From Cyclobacteriaceae bacterium (lineage in GTDB: Bacteria; Bacteroidota; Bacteroidia; Cytophagales; Cyclobacteriaceae), in the NCBI GenBank assembly GCA_026989535.1, contig JALSJD010000195.1, forward strand, positions 1 to 51,788: DNA of 51,788 nucleotides. Direction: 5' to 3'. Under the pieces are notes generated by a model. It was given only the letters and a program-made list of their open reading frames with translations, made no database searches and had not been told where the DNA came from. This document shows positions 17,830-26,844 of the stretch, piece by piece (positions within the stretch are counted from its first letter, which is position 1; every line of letters starts with the position of its first letter). Made by a program: the position numbers and the translations under genes.

Positions 17830-18025
17830 GAGTCCACTCCGAAAACACCTAAAACCAAAAAAAGTTTCTTTTGGGCATCTTTTCACCTTTTTCAATCCGT
17901 TGATACCCAGGCATCGCCTTCGCGTAGCCGCTTATGGCAGAGCAAGGCATCACCGAATCTTAAAAAATGAAAATCTACTCCATTCGCTGGCGGGATTGAA
18001 AATTGTTTGTTTTCGGAGTGGACTC
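17830..18025. mobile_element. MITE-A copy 1, 196 bp, with nested insertion
   Basis: The ends are an 18-bp perfect inverted repeat, GAGTCCACTCCGAAAACA (17830-17847) and its complement (18008-18025). The flanks ATGAGT and ATGATT look like a 6-bp target duplication with one mismatch. The interior matches the copy at 46747-46905 except for an extra 36 bp bounded by direct repeats GGCATC (17910-17915 and 17946-17951). It encodes no transposase, so it is non-autonomous. Confidence 0.85.
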
Positions 18026-18073
18026 ATGATTTTAATTTGCCAGATTTTCCTTTTTTTATCAACAGGAGTACAA

Positions 18074-18081
18074 TAGATTTG
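18074..18081 (+). promoter_or_regulatory. Candidate -7 box for uxaCBA
   Basis: TAGATTTG matches TAnnTTTG and lies 93 bp upstream of uxaC, just past the MITE-A copy. A T-rich stretch sits at the -33 distance, but without a clear TTTG. Confidence 0.4.
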
Positions 18082-18173
18082 TGTGTAGCGTTAACGAACA
18101 CGGCACTAAAAAAAGATATTTAAAAGCACCAATTAAAACATACGTTGTTTAACAAAGTAATAAATCACAAGGA

Positions 18174-19583
18174 ATGAAAAAATTTTTAGGAGAAGATTTT
18201 TTACTAACCAATAAAGTAGCCGAAGAACTCTATTTTAATCATGCGCAAAAAATGCCCATTATTGATTATCATAATCACTTATTGCCACAGCAAATTGCAG
18301 ATAATAAGCAATTTAATAATATTACTGAAGCATGGCTAGAGGGCGACCATTACAAATGGCGAGCTATGCGAGCCAATGGCATTGATGAAAAATACATTAC
18401 TGGCAATGCTACCGCAAAAGATAAATTTTTAAAATGGGGCGAAACGGCTCCTCAAACTCTTAGAAACCCACTCTACCATTGGAGCCACCTTGAATTGCAA
18501 CGCTATTTTGGAATTAAAGAATTATTAAGCCCTAAAACGGCAAGTGATATATACGATGGCACCAATGAAATGCTTCGAACAAGTGGATTTAGCTGCCAAG
18601 GTTTGCTAAACAAAATGCATGTAAAACTACTCTGTACAACCGATGATCCTGCGGATAATTTAGCCCACCACCAACAAATAGCAAAATCAAGTTTTGCTAT
18701 TAAAGTACTGCCCTCCTTTAGGCCTGATAAAGCACTTGGGGTAGATAAGCCAACTACCTATAATAAGTATCTAAATACCCTTGAAAAAAGTGCTGGCACT
18801 GCCATAAACACCCTTGATAATTTGCTCGAGGCCTTGCAAAAAAGAATAGATTTTTTTGATGCCAATGGTTGCCGTATATCAGATCTTGGCTTTAACACCA
18901 TTCCGCTACTTTCGGATAATAACTCTGACATTAGCTCAAATTTTGAGAAAGTGAGAGCCGGAAAATCACTTACAAGTTTTGAAACCGAACAACTGCAAGC
19001 CTATATTTTGCTCGAACTTTGTAAGATGTACCATGCCAAAGGGTGGACTCAACAATTTCATTTAGGAGCCTTGCGCAATAATAACGAGCGTGGCCTTAGA
19101 GAGCTGGGCCCGGATTCAGGGTATGACTCCATCGGTGATTTTAATCATGCCATCCCTTTATCAAAATTTTTAAACACACTTGATAATACCAACCAACTGG
19201 CAAAAACTATTTTATACAACCTTAACCCACGCGATAATGATTTATTTGCCACCATGACAGGCAATTTTAACGATGGCAACATTAAAGGAAAAATACAATT
19301 TGGTACAGGTTGGTGGTTTATGGATCAAAAAATGGGGATGGAAAACCAACTAAACTCTCTTTCGAGCATAGGGCTGCTTAGCCTTTTTATTGGTATGCTT
19401 ACTGACTCACGTAGCTTTTTGTCTTTCCCCAGGCACGAATATTTTAGGCGAATATTGTGCAACCTATTAGGCACAGATGTAGTAAACGGAGCACTGCCCA
19501 ACGATATGGAATTGTTGGGTACAATGGTGGAAAATATCTGTTATAATAATGCCAAAAATTACTTTGGATTTGATTTAGATTAA
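18174..19583 (+). CDS. uxaC: Uronate isomerase
   Basis: UxaC isomerises D-glucuronate to D-fructuronate and D-galacturonate to D-tagaturonate. This 469-residue amidohydrolase-fold protein begins MKKFLGEDFLLTNKVAEELY and has the metal HxH at His33/His35 in DYHNHL. Further family blocks are GDHYKWRAMRANG, QFHLGALRNNNERG with DSGYDSIGD, and the late SFPRHEYFRRILCN. It is first in a tight operon with uxaB (19 bp) and uxaA (4-bp overlap). Confidence 0.95.
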   Translation: MKKFLGEDFLLTNKVAEELYFNHAQKMPIIDYHNHLLPQQIADNKQFNNITEAWLEGDHYKWRAMRANGIDEKYITGNATAKDKFLKWGETAPQTLRNPLYHWSHLELQRYFGIKELLSPKTASDIYDGTNEMLRTSGFSCQGLLNKMHVKLLCTTDDPADNLAHHQQIAKSSFAIKVLPSFRPDKALGVDKPTTYNKYLNTLEKSAGTAINTLDNLLEALQKRIDFFDANGCRISDLGFNTIPLLSDNNSDISSNFEKVRAGKSLTSFETEQLQAYILLELCKMYHAKGWTQQFHLGALRNNNERGLRELGPDSGYDSIGDFNHAIPLSKFLNTLDNTNQLAKTILYNLNPRDNDLFATMTGNFNDGNIKGKIQFGTGWWFMDQKMGMENQLNSLSSIGLLSLFIGMLTDSRSFLSFPRHEYFRRILCNLLGTDVVNGALPNDMELLGTMVENICYNNAKNYFGFDLD

Positions 19584-19602
19584 ACAGTACTCTTACAAAA
19601 AA

Positions 19603-21033
19603 ATGCAAGAATTAAATAGAGAAACAGTTGCCACCAACAAGCTGCCTATTAAAATACTCCAATTTGGTGAAGGAAATTTTTTAAGAGCCTTTGCCGATTG
19701 GATGATTGATAAAATGAATGCTGAATATGGGTATAATAGTGGTGTAGCGGTAGTGCAGCCTATAGCACAAGGCATGGTTGATATGCTCAACAAACAAGAT
19801 AATCTTTATCATCATATTTTTCGTGGGTTAAAAGAAGGCAAGGCCATCAGCAAAACTCGTTTGATTAGCTGTATTCAAAAATCGGTTAACCCATTTAAAA
19901 ATAAAGCAGCCTATGATGCACTCGCTCTTTTGCCCGAATTGGAAATTGTTATCTCTAATACTACCGAAGCCGGTATTGTTTTTAAGGAAGATGACAAGCT
20001 AGTGGATGGTGTACTTCCATCTACATTTCCAGGAAAAGTAACCCAATTATTATGGAACAGATATAATTATTTTAATGGGGAAAAGGATAAAGGATTGAAG
20101 TTTATTCCGGTAGAATTGATAGAAAAAAATGGAGAAAAGCTAAAAGAAGCCATTTTAAATTATGCTAAACTTTGGCAGCTACCTGCTGCATTTACCTCTT
20201 GGGTAAAAAACTATAATTATTTTGCCAATACGCTGGTCGATCGAATCGTTCCGGGTTTTCCGAAGGAAGAAATTGAAGAAATAAAAACAACCATTGGTTA
20301 TAACGACAACCTGGTAGTCTCTTCTGAAATTTTTCATTTATGGGTAATCGAAGGGTCGAAAGAAATCCAAAAGGCCTTTCCGGCAGATACATGTGGGTTG
20401 AATGTGATTTATACAGATGACCTCACCCCTTATCGTACCAGAAAAGTTAGGATACTAAACGGGGCACACACCAGTATGGTGCCTATCGGGTTGCTTAATG
20501 AAATTGAAACTGTGCGAGAAAGTGTAGAAGATGAATCGCTGGGGAATTTTGTACGCCATATTATTTTTAATGAAATTGCACCCACAATAGACCTGCCCAA
20601 AAAAGCATTGGAAGCTTATGCCGAAGAAGTACTTGAACGGTTCAAAAATCCATTTATCAGGCACGAGCTAAAATCCATTTCGCTCAACTCTATATCAAAA
20701 TTTAACGTGCGGGTTCTGCCTTCAATTTTAGATTATTATAATACCCATAAGGAGTTACCAAAAGGATTGGTTTTGGGGTTCACACATCTCATCAAACTGT
20801 ATTTAACAAATAGCTTCACCATTCAGGATAGCGATGAAGTGAAGGCATTCTTTCATAGTTTAAAAGCTAGTCAAAGTAGTGTTAGGCACATTATAGATAA
20901 AGTATTAGCTAATCAACGTTTTTGGAATACAGATTTAAACCTGATAAAAGGGCTACCTGAATTAATGACAAGCCAGATGAGTCTTTTAAACTATGGAATT
21001 ACTATCTCAAATTTTATAGCTGGAGAAGCATGA
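19603..21033 (+). CDS. uxaB: Tagaturonate reductase (altronate oxidoreductase)
   Basis: The 476-residue NAD-dependent polyol dehydrogenase reduces tagaturonate to altronate. It has the family nucleotide-binding N-terminus LPIKILQFGEGNFLRAFADW (about 14-33). In the C-terminal half are RVLNGAHTSMV-type residues, here RILNGAHTSMVPIG, and RNPFIRHEL-type residues, here FKNPFIRHEL, containing the catalytic Lys/His region. It could in principle be UxuB, acting on fructuronate, but pairing with an altronate dehydratase favours UxaB. Its stop overlaps the uxaA start. Confidence 0.92.
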   Translation: MQELNRETVATNKLPIKILQFGEGNFLRAFADWMIDKMNAEYGYNSGVAVVQPIAQGMVDMLNKQDNLYHHIFRGLKEGKAISKTRLISCIQKSVNPFKNKAAYDALALLPELEIVISNTTEAGIVFKEDDKLVDGVLPSTFPGKVTQLLWNRYNYFNGEKDKGLKFIPVELIEKNGEKLKEAILNYAKLWQLPAAFTSWVKNYNYFANTLVDRIVPGFPKEEIEEIKTTIGYNDNLVVSSEIFHLWVIEGSKEIQKAFPADTCGLNVIYTDDLTPYRTRKVRILNGAHTSMVPIGLLNEIETVRESVEDESLGNFVRHIIFNEIAPTIDLPKKALEAYAEEVLERFKNPFIRHELKSISLNSISKFNVRVLPSILDYYNTHKELPKGLVLGFTHLIKLYLTNSFTIQDSDEVKAFFHSLKASQSSVRHIIDKVLANQRFWNTDLNLIKGLPELMTSQMSLLNYGITISNFIAGEA

Positions 21034-22664
21034 ACAAAGCAATAACCATAAATAGTGCCGACAACCTTGGTGTGGCCTTAACAAACCTAGTTATTGGAGA
21101 GGAGGTGACTGTAAATAATGTGCTGGTGATTTTAAAAGAACACATCACGGCAAAACATAAGTTTGCTTTAGAAAACCTAGCTACAGGAGATGAAATGTAT
21201 ATGTATGGACTGGTGGTAGGTACAGCCAAAGAAAATATTAAACAAGGGCAAGCTATTACCGTAGAAAACACAGCACATAAAGCAACCAGTTTTACCACAA
21301 AAAAAGAAGGCGTATTTCAATGGACGGCACCCGATGTAAGCAAGTTCAAAGAGAGGACTTTTAACGGATACCCTCGTAAAGACGGACAGGTAGGCACTGC
21401 CAATTACTGGCTGGTGTTCCCGCTAGTGTTTTGTGAAAACAGAAATGTTCTCACCCTAAAAAAAGCCTTTGAAAAAGCATTAGGTTACGAACAATCTAAT
21501 GCGTACGAACAATTTACCGATAACTTGGTAGCAAATTACAAAAGAGGAACACCCCTTGATAACATTGCGTTAAAGAAAAAAGAGCCCAGTCAAAAACAAC
21601 TGTTCGACAACGTAAAAATTAAATTTATCACTCATCAGGCAGGTTGTGGTGGTACCCGCGAAGACAGTGACACCTTGTGTCGGCTACTAGCTGGCTACCT
21701 TAAAAACCCCAATGTGGCAGGTGCTACCGTTTTTAGTTTAGGTTGCCAAAATGCACAGGTAAGCATTCTTCAAAATGCCATCCAAACGATAACCGGGAAG
21801 CTTGAAAAACCGCTATATATATTTGACCAACAAGAAATAGGCAATGAAACCACACTTATGCAAGAGGCTATCAGGACCACCTTTAAAGGTTTAATAGAAG
21901 CCAATAAAATCAAACGCAAACCAACTCCTTTGTCAAAATTAACCATTGGGCTGGAATGTGGTGGTTCGGATGGATTTTCGGGCATTTCGGCTAACCCTGC
22001 TTTAGGCCATGTATCGGATATGATTACCGCTCTGGGAGGCAAGGCAATACTGGCCGAATTCCCCGAGCTTTGTGGTGTAGAACAAGAGTTGATTAACCGA
22101 ACCAACAACCCTACCCATGCTGATAAGTTTATAAAACTAATGCGGGCTTATGCTAAATTGGCAAAAGATGTTGGGTCGGGTTTTGATATGAACCCTTCGC
22201 CTGGCAATATTAAAGACGGGTTAATAACCGATGCCATGAAATCTGCCGGAGCTGCAAAAAAAGGAGGCACTTCTCCAATTAATGATGTGCTTGATTATAC
22301 AGAATATGTAAAAAACGATGGACTTAGTCTTTTGTGTACACCCGGCAACGATGTGGAATCAACCACTGGATTGGTAGGCTCCGGAGCTAACATAGTTTTG
22401 TTTACTACTGGATTAGGCACACCTACCGGAAACCCAATAACGCCTGTTTTAAAGGTTTCTTCCAATAACGCCTTGGCCGAAAAAATGACCGATATTATTG
22501 ATATAAATACCGGTGAAATTATAAGTGGCAGCAAAACAATTGAAGAGATGGGCGAAGAAATGCTGGAATACATTATTAAAATTGCCAATGGCGAGCTTCA
22601 ATCAAAAGCTGAATTATTGGGGCAAGATGATTTTATTCCTTGGAAGAGAGGGATTTCACTATAG
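21030..22664 (+). CDS. uxaA: Altronate dehydratase
   Basis: UxaA dehydrates altronate to 2-keto-3-deoxygluconate. The 544-residue protein has the N-terminal SAF-like domain (about 1-100) and the large catalytic domain with HQAGCGGTRED, FSLGCQNAQ, ECGGSDGFSGISANPALG and ETPELCGVE-like AEFPELCGVE. These Cys- and His-containing blocks bind the iron centre in this family. Length is normal for the fused form. The ATGA overlap with uxaB indicates translational coupling. KDG kinase and aldolase are not in the window. Confidence 0.95.
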   Translation: MNKAITINSADNLGVALTNLVIGEEVTVNNVLVILKEHITAKHKFALENLATGDEMYMYGLVVGTAKENIKQGQAITVENTAHKATSFTTKKEGVFQWTAPDVSKFKERTFNGYPRKDGQVGTANYWLVFPLVFCENRNVLTLKKAFEKALGYEQSNAYEQFTDNLVANYKRGTPLDNIALKKKEPSQKQLFDNVKIKFITHQAGCGGTREDSDTLCRLLAGYLKNPNVAGATVFSLGCQNAQVSILQNAIQTITGKLEKPLYIFDQQEIGNETTLMQEAIRTTFKGLIEANKIKRKPTPLSKLTIGLECGGSDGFSGISANPALGHVSDMITALGGKAILAEFPELCGVEQELINRTNNPTHADKFIKLMRAYAKLAKDVGSGFDMNPSPGNIKDGLITDAMKSAGAAKKGGTSPINDVLDYTEYVKNDGLSLLCTPGNDVESTTGLVGSGANIVLFTTGLGTPTGNPITPVLKVSSNNALAEKMTDIIDINTGEIISGSKTIEEMGEEMLEYIIKIANGELQSKAELLGQDDFIPWKRGISL

Positions 22665-22737
22665 GAATCATTTTTTTAGGCTAAGTTCTAACCTGATTAA
22701 TACAACATCCGATAACCATCGAATTGAAAACAGCGTA

Positions 22738-22820
22738 ACGTCATTCATTCCAAGTACTCGGGATGAATCTGCAACTATAAAATGGACAATTAGGGGATCC
22801 TGCCTCCGAAGGAATAACGT
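22738..22820. repeat. REPIN-like repeat, copy 1
   Basis: It starts ACGTCATTC and ends GAATAACGT. The left part forms a hairpin, ATTCATTCC with GGGATGAAT, and the right part has TGCCTCCGAAGGAAT. It aligns with 47210-47287, which keeps the same inverted ends. Confidence 0.6.
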
Positions 22821-22995
22821 GTTTTCTAGCTCAGCATTGTCGATTCTTTACTTTATTGTTGTTATAACTACAACTTAGCTCTTTTTTATAAGGAATCGTT
22901 ACACTAAAGGGGTATCTAAAGTGCCCATATAAATAAACTATCATTATGAGTATAGCTATTTAACCTCTACCTTTGGTACTAGTTCTGATTGATTT

Positions 22996-23042
22996 AAAAA
23001 CTCCCCTCATGTTTTAATACTAAAATAGAGGGGAGTTTTTTG
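22996..23042 (+). terminator. Strong intrinsic terminator after the uxaCBA operon
   Basis: AAAAACTCCCCTC (22996-23008) pairs perfectly with GAGGGGAGTTTTT (23028-23040) and continues in T. It is 330 bp past uxaA, so it may end read-through or a short transcript. Confidence 0.8.
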
Positions 23043-23059
23043 TTACCTGTATTTTAGGC

Positions 23060-23133
23060 AAAAAAAGAAACGCCTCGGTCAAGGCGTTTCAAGGTCAAAA
23101 ACTCAAAATAATTCAAGCTGTCTCCACAGCCTG
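23060..23133 (-). ncRNA. Candidate small RNA: hairpin plus intrinsic terminator
   Basis: On the minus strand a 10-bp hairpin, TTCAGGCTGT-GGAG-ACAGCTTGAA (23133 down to 23110), is followed about 20 nt later by GAAACGCCT...AGGCGTTTC (23090 down to 23067) and seven T. This is a textbook terminator with no protein gene feeding it. A near-consensus -7 box TACCGTTG (23147 down to 23140) sits just upstream. The product would be about 70-75 nt. I cannot assign it to a known RNA family. Confidence 0.4.
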
Positions 23134-23416
23134 AAATAACAACGGTATAAATATAGGGAATTGAAATAATAGTTTTAACATTTTTTAACAAAATCGATTA
23201 AAAAAATGCCCGATTTTAACCCATCGAACAAAAAACTGTCCGATTTCGTTACACTTTCTTATAATGCTAAGCTAAATATCGCTTCATTTGTGGTCTATTG
23301 CCATTGCAGTTCTTTGGCACAGTTTTAACTAGTTGTCTGATTCATAAGGTCTGATATCTTAATCAGACACCGACTTTATAGACAGACGCTAACAAGCAGT
23401 AACAGTTTTTAAGCAC

Positions 23417-24790
23417 GTGGAAAATAATTTAGGAAAAATATTGATTATAGATGATGACGAGGATGTACTATTAGCAGCTAAGCTGCTTCTCAAGAAACAT
23501 GCTCAACAAGTAATCATCGAAAAAAATCCAAAAAAGATACCTTTCTTACTAAATAATGATACGTATGATGTGATTTTACTGGATATGAATTTTAGTAAAG
23601 ACACCACCAGTGGTAAAGAAGGATTTTTCTGGCTCAACGAGATTAAAGAGAGAGACCCACGTGCTGTAGTCATATTAATTACTGCTTTTGGCGATGTAGA
23701 AATGGCCGTAAAAGCACTTAAAGAAGGTGCTACTGATTTTGTGCTTAAGCCTTGGCAAAATGATAAATTATTAGCCACCTTAAATACTGCGGTAAAATTA
23801 AAGCGCTCTTATAACGAAGTTGATAAACTTAGAAAAGCAAAGAAGCAATTAGAAGAAGATATTAACCAACCCTTTAGAGATATTATAGGCAGCAGCCCTG
23901 CTATGCAGCATATCTACAAATTAGTTGATAAAGTAGCAAGCACGGAGGCAAATGTGCTAATTCTTGGCGAAAATGGTACAGGAAAGGAACTGATAGCACG
24001 TGCTATTCATCAAAAATCGTTGCGAGCTGATAATGTGTATGTAGGGGTAGATATGGGAGCCATTACCGAAACATTATTTGAAAGTGAACTATTTGGCCAT
24101 AAAAAAGGCGCCTTTACAGATGCACATTCTGATAGAATCGGTCGTTTTGAATCGGCTAACGGGGGCACTTTGTTTTTAGATGAAATTGGCAACTTAAGTT
24201 TGCCACTCCAATCAAAATTATTGGCAGCACTGCAAAATCGTGAGATTACAAAACTCGGAGACAATACGGCTAAACCTATTGATATTAGACTGGTTTGTGC
24301 TACCAATATGCCTCTATTAGAAATGGTTGAAAGCAAAAGGTTTCGGCAAGATTTGCTCTACCGTATTAATACCGTAGAAATCAAGCTTCCTCCCCTCAGA
24401 GACCGTACCGAAGACATCCCTCCCCTAGCTAGCCATTTTATTGATATGTATGCCAAAAAGTATAGAAAGGAAGTAAGAGGAATACAGGAAGGTGCGATTG
24501 AAAAGTTACAGAAATATACATGGCCAGGCAATGTGAGAGAATTACAACACGCCATAGAAAGGGCCATCATTATGTCAGAAGAAGAGGAGTTGACCACCAT
24601 GGATTTCTTTTTTTTAAGTGGCACAAGTGCTAGTTCTACCGCAGGCGATAGCTTTAATTTAGAAGAAGTGGAACGCTCGGTAATCGAAAAAGTATTAGAA
24701 AAACATAATGGCAACATTTCCAAAGCAGCCAAAGAACTGGGCCTCACACGTGCTTCGCTTTATCGAAGACTTGAGAAGTACGGTCTTTAG
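23417..24790 (+). CDS. Sigma-54-dependent NtrC/AtoC-type response regulator
   Basis: The 457-residue regulator has a receiver domain (1-125) with the acidic pocket IDDDED and phospho-acceptor Asp56 in LLDMNF. A sigma-54 AAA+ domain (about 155-385) follows, with Walker A GENGTGKE, the loop GAFTDA and Walker [12 protein letters not shown] Fis-type HTH (about 415-457) ends in [20 protein letters not shown]. The canonical sigma-54 contact loop is GAFTGA; the Gly-to-Asp change is visible here. The start is GTG. The histidine kinase gene overlaps its 3' end, so the two form one system. Its targets are not evident. Confidence 0.93.
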   Translation: MENNLGKILIIDDDEDVLLAAKLLLKKHAQQVIIEKNPKKIPFLLNNDTYDVILLDMNFSKDTTSGKEGFFWLNEIKERDPRAVVILITAFGDVEMAVKALKEGATDFVLKPWQNDKLLATLNTAVKLKRSYNEVDKLRKAKKQLEEDINQPFRDIIGSSPAMQHIYKLVDKVASTEANVLILGENGTGKELIARAIHQKSLRADNVYVGVDMGAITETLFESELFGHKKGAFTDAHSDRIGRFESANGGTLFLDEIGNLSLPLQSKLLAALQNREITKLGDNTAKPIDIRLVCATNMPLLEMVESKRFRQDLLYRINTVEIKLPPLRDRTEDIPPLASHFIDMYAKKYRKEVRGIQEGAIEKLQKYTWPGNVRELQHAIERAIIMSEEEELTTMDFFFLSGTSASSTAGDSFNLEEVERSVIEKVLEKHNGNISKAAKELGLTRASLYRRLEKYGL

Positions 24791-26132
24791 CACGTATGAT
24801 AAAACCATACTTATTAGGCTGGGAGGCATATTATTTACCATGTTTTTACTGGTGGGTACTTGGCTCAACCATTCTTTATTTATTACTATTGCTATTTTTA
24901 TTGTGCTAATGGTAGTACAAATTATAAGCCTTGTTAAATATTTGCACGAGCCTAATGCAGATGTTAAAGAGATTTTGCGCACCATTAATAATCAAAATTA
25001 TTCGCCTGATGATGAGCTAAATTTTACCAATGCCACCGCAAGCCAATTACATAACTCTATTAATAAACTACTAAAGCGGCACAAAGAGCAATCGTCTCAT
25101 AAAAGCGAGGAGTCATTATTTTTTAAAAACATTGTGCAACATGCAGGCATTGGCCTTATTGCCATTGATGAAGAAGGCAAGGTTGAAGTGATGAATAATG
25201 CGGCAAAAAAATTGCTGCAAGTGTACGATATAAAGTATATAACCGAACTCCAAAATTTGAGCCAAGAACTGGTTGATATGTTTTTTAAGCTTAAAACAGG
25301 AGGGCGTGATTTGGCTAAATTAAATATTGATGGGGAGCTCGTGCAGTTATCAGTATATGCCATTGAACTTGTACTCAAAAAGAGGGCGTATAAAATGATA
25401 ACCTTGCAAAACATCAATTCTGAATTAGAAGAGATGGAAATGACGGCATGGCAAAATTTAGTACGCGTACTAACCCACGAAATAATGAACTCGGTTACTC
25501 CCATATCATCACTGGCTGGCACGGTAGAAAGCAACCTTAAAACACTTGGTAAAGCAAAAAAAACCTTAACTCTTGAACCCGAAGACAAAGAAGATTTACT
25601 ATTGGCAATTCATACCATACAACGAAGGAGCGAAGGCTTAATTCATTTTGTAAGAGATTTTAGAAACCTAACTCATATACCTCAACCTACGTTTGAAAAA
25701 TTGAGTGTTTCAGAGATTTTTGATGGAATTAATGTACTCTTATCCAAAGAAATACTAGCCAGCAAAATTGCTTTTACCACCACCATTAAGCCACAAACAC
25801 TGGTTATTGATGCCGACAAAGCTTTAATTGAACAAGTAATCATAAACCTTATTAAAAATGCCATTCAAGCTTTTGATGAGGAAACCAACCGATTAATTGA
25901 AGTAAATGCATTTAAAGATGATAAAAACCGAGTGGTAATTTCTGTAAAAGACAATGGAAGTGGAATTGAAGAAGAAGCATTATCCAGCATATTTACACCA
26001 TTTTTTACGACTAAAAAATCAGGGTCAGGCATTGGTCTTAGCCTTTCGCGCCAAATTATGCGTAAGCATAAAGGCTCTTTAAGCGTTGTTTCTAAAATTG
26101 ATGAAGGCACAGAATTTGTGATGAGATTTTGA
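24771..26132 (+). CDS. Sensor histidine kinase, partner of the NtrC-type regulator
   Basis: The kinase has two N-terminal transmembrane helices (ILIRLGGILFTMFLLVG and ITIAIFIVLMVVQIISLV), a HAMP/PAS-like region with GLIAIDEEGKVEVMNN, and an H-box LTHEIMNSVTPIS. Its ATPase domain carries the N-box VIINLIKNAIQAF, G1 VKDNGSGI, the F-box FTPFFTTKKSG and G2 SGIGLSLS. The first in-frame ATG (24708) would overlap the regulator by 83 bp and encode residues that are a shadow of it. The TTG at 24771 (20-bp overlap) is therefore more likely. It probably phosphorylates the adjacent regulator. The two helices enclose only a few residues, so it may sense a membrane or intracellular signal. Confidence 0.88.
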   Translation: MRSTVFSTYDKTILIRLGGILFTMFLLVGTWLNHSLFITIAIFIVLMVVQIISLVKYLHEPNADVKEILRTINNQNYSPDDELNFTNATASQLHNSINKLLKRHKEQSSHKSEESLFFKNIVQHAGIGLIAIDEEGKVEVMNNAAKKLLQVYDIKYITELQNLSQELVDMFFKLKTGGRDLAKLNIDGELVQLSVYAIELVLKKRAYKMITLQNINSELEEMEMTAWQNLVRVLTHEIMNSVTPISSLAGTVESNLKTLGKAKKTLTLEPEDKEDLLLAIHTIQRRSEGLIHFVRDFRNLTHIPQPTFEKLSVSEIFDGINVLLSKEILASKIAFTTTIKPQTLVIDADKALIEQVIINLIKNAIQAFDEETNRLIEVNAFKDDKNRVVISVKDNGSGIEEEALSSIFTPFFTTKKSGSGIGLSLSRQIMRKHKGSLSVVSKIDEGTEFVMRF

Positions 26133-26178
26133 TATTACGGCTTTCCTCTATTGCTTTGTGTAAACAACCCAAAAAAAT

Positions 26179-26427
26179 ATGAAAGAGGTAGAAGTTGCCG
26201 AAAAAATAAAGCATATTTTGGTTGATAAGCTTGGTCTTGCCGAAACTGAAATTACTCTTGATGCCAATTTGGTAAAAGATTTAGGGGTCGATTCGTTAGA
26301 TTATGCAGAGCTTGTAATGGAGTTTGAACAAACTTTTGATATTCGCATACCTGATAGCGATGCCGAACAACTGGATACGATTGATGATGCTATTAATTAC
26401 ATTCACAAAAAAGCAAATAGCCAGTAG
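26179..26427 (+). CDS. Acyl carrier protein
   Basis: The 82-residue acidic protein carries the phosphopantetheine attachment motif GVDSLDYAEL with Ser39, and has the usual four-helix length. It lies 46 bp after the histidine kinase. Housekeeping ACP in Bacteroidota is usually encoded beside fabF, so this stand-alone copy is probably a second ACP serving a specialised acyl pathway. It could still be the main AcpP; the rest of the genome would decide. Confidence 0.9.
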   Translation: MKEVEVAEKIKHILVDKLGLAETEITLDANLVKDLGVDSLDYAELVMEFEQTFDIRIPDSDAEQLDTIDDAINYIHKKANSQ

Positions 26428-26475
26428 CTTAACTTTTTTCGTGAAAATTATAAAACCTTGTAATACTAACTTTAA

Positions 26476-26637
26476 CCTAAATTGAGCGATTCACTAAAGC
26501 GATAAGCACTAATGTACTGAGTTAAAAAGACTTCCAAAAATACTCGCAATACCTTTCAGGTGTTCCTGCGTTTTTTGTAAACTTTTTATTCTCAGTCTCT
26601 TAGCACTTCTCATCTCTACTGAATCGCTCAATCTAGG
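26476..26637. mobile_element. MITE-B copy 1, ~162 bp, near-palindromic
   Basis: The ends CCTAAATTGAGCGATTCA and TGAATCGCTCAATCTAGG are inverted repeats. The flanks are TTTAA on both sides (26471-26475 and 26638-26642), a perfect 5-bp target duplication. The two halves pair imperfectly along most of the length, with the tip at ACCT-TTC-AGGT. About 93 percent identical to 46948-47108. No coding capacity. Confidence 0.88.
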
Positions 26638-26820
26638 TTTAAAATTAAGGGCATCTGCTATTTTTTGCTAATCAGTATTGGGTCTTGTACAAAGTTTAAT
26701 ATAGCCCAATTCACTTTTATCATTGGTAGCTGAAACAATGGAGAATTACATGCTGCTCATTTTTTCAACAATAGTGAGCCAACTGTAATTTGGTTGGGTG
26801 GATTTAGTTACTTTTATTAT

Positions 26821-26828
26821 TAATTTTG
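26821..26828 (+). promoter_or_regulatory. Candidate -7 box for the ankyrin gene cluster
   Basis: TAATTTTG matches TAnnTTTG and lies 16 bp before the first ankyrin gene. No TTTG at the expected -33 spacing was found. Confidence 0.35.
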
Positions 26829-26844
26829 GACTCTAAAAATAAAT

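Larger units (their letters stand above)
17710..18173. other. Region between the hydroxylase gene and uxaC, mostly a MITE
   Basis: The bulk is the MITE-A copy at 17830-18025. A TAACTTTG box at 17796-17803 just before it would match a promoter, but its transcript would enter the element. Nothing else coding was seen. The uxa promoter lies after the element. Confidence 0.6.
22665..23416. other. Long intergenic region with a repeat, a terminator and a candidate sRNA
   Basis: It holds a REPIN-like repeat (22738-22820), a strong plus-strand terminator (22996-23042) and a candidate minus-strand small RNA (23060-23133). The last ~250 bp before the response regulator show no clear structure. No protein-coding gene is supported. 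Confidence 0.6.
26428..26844. other. Intergenic region containing MITE-B copy 1
   Basis: Apart from the MITE-B element at 26476-26637, the region shows only AT-rich sequence and a TAATTTTG box just before the ankyrin gene. No ORF is supported. Confidence 0.6.

Noticed and set aside
17828-18076. An ORF starting MSPLRK across MITE-A copy 1, with a similar ORF starting MSPLRK on the other strand over copy 2 (46659-46907)
   Set aside because: Both starts arise from the shared 18-bp terminal repeat ATGAGTCCACTC. The rest of the peptides do not match and the frames are open by chance in AT-rich repeat DNA.
22525-22878. Plus-strand ORF overlapping the end of uxaA
   Set aside because: It is a shifted-frame shadow of uxaA that runs into the REPIN-like repeat.
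23067-23090. The GAAACGCCT hairpin as a plus-strand terminator
   Set aside because: There is no T-run after it on the plus strand; the T-run is on the minus strand, so it was placed in the minus-strand sRNA candidate.
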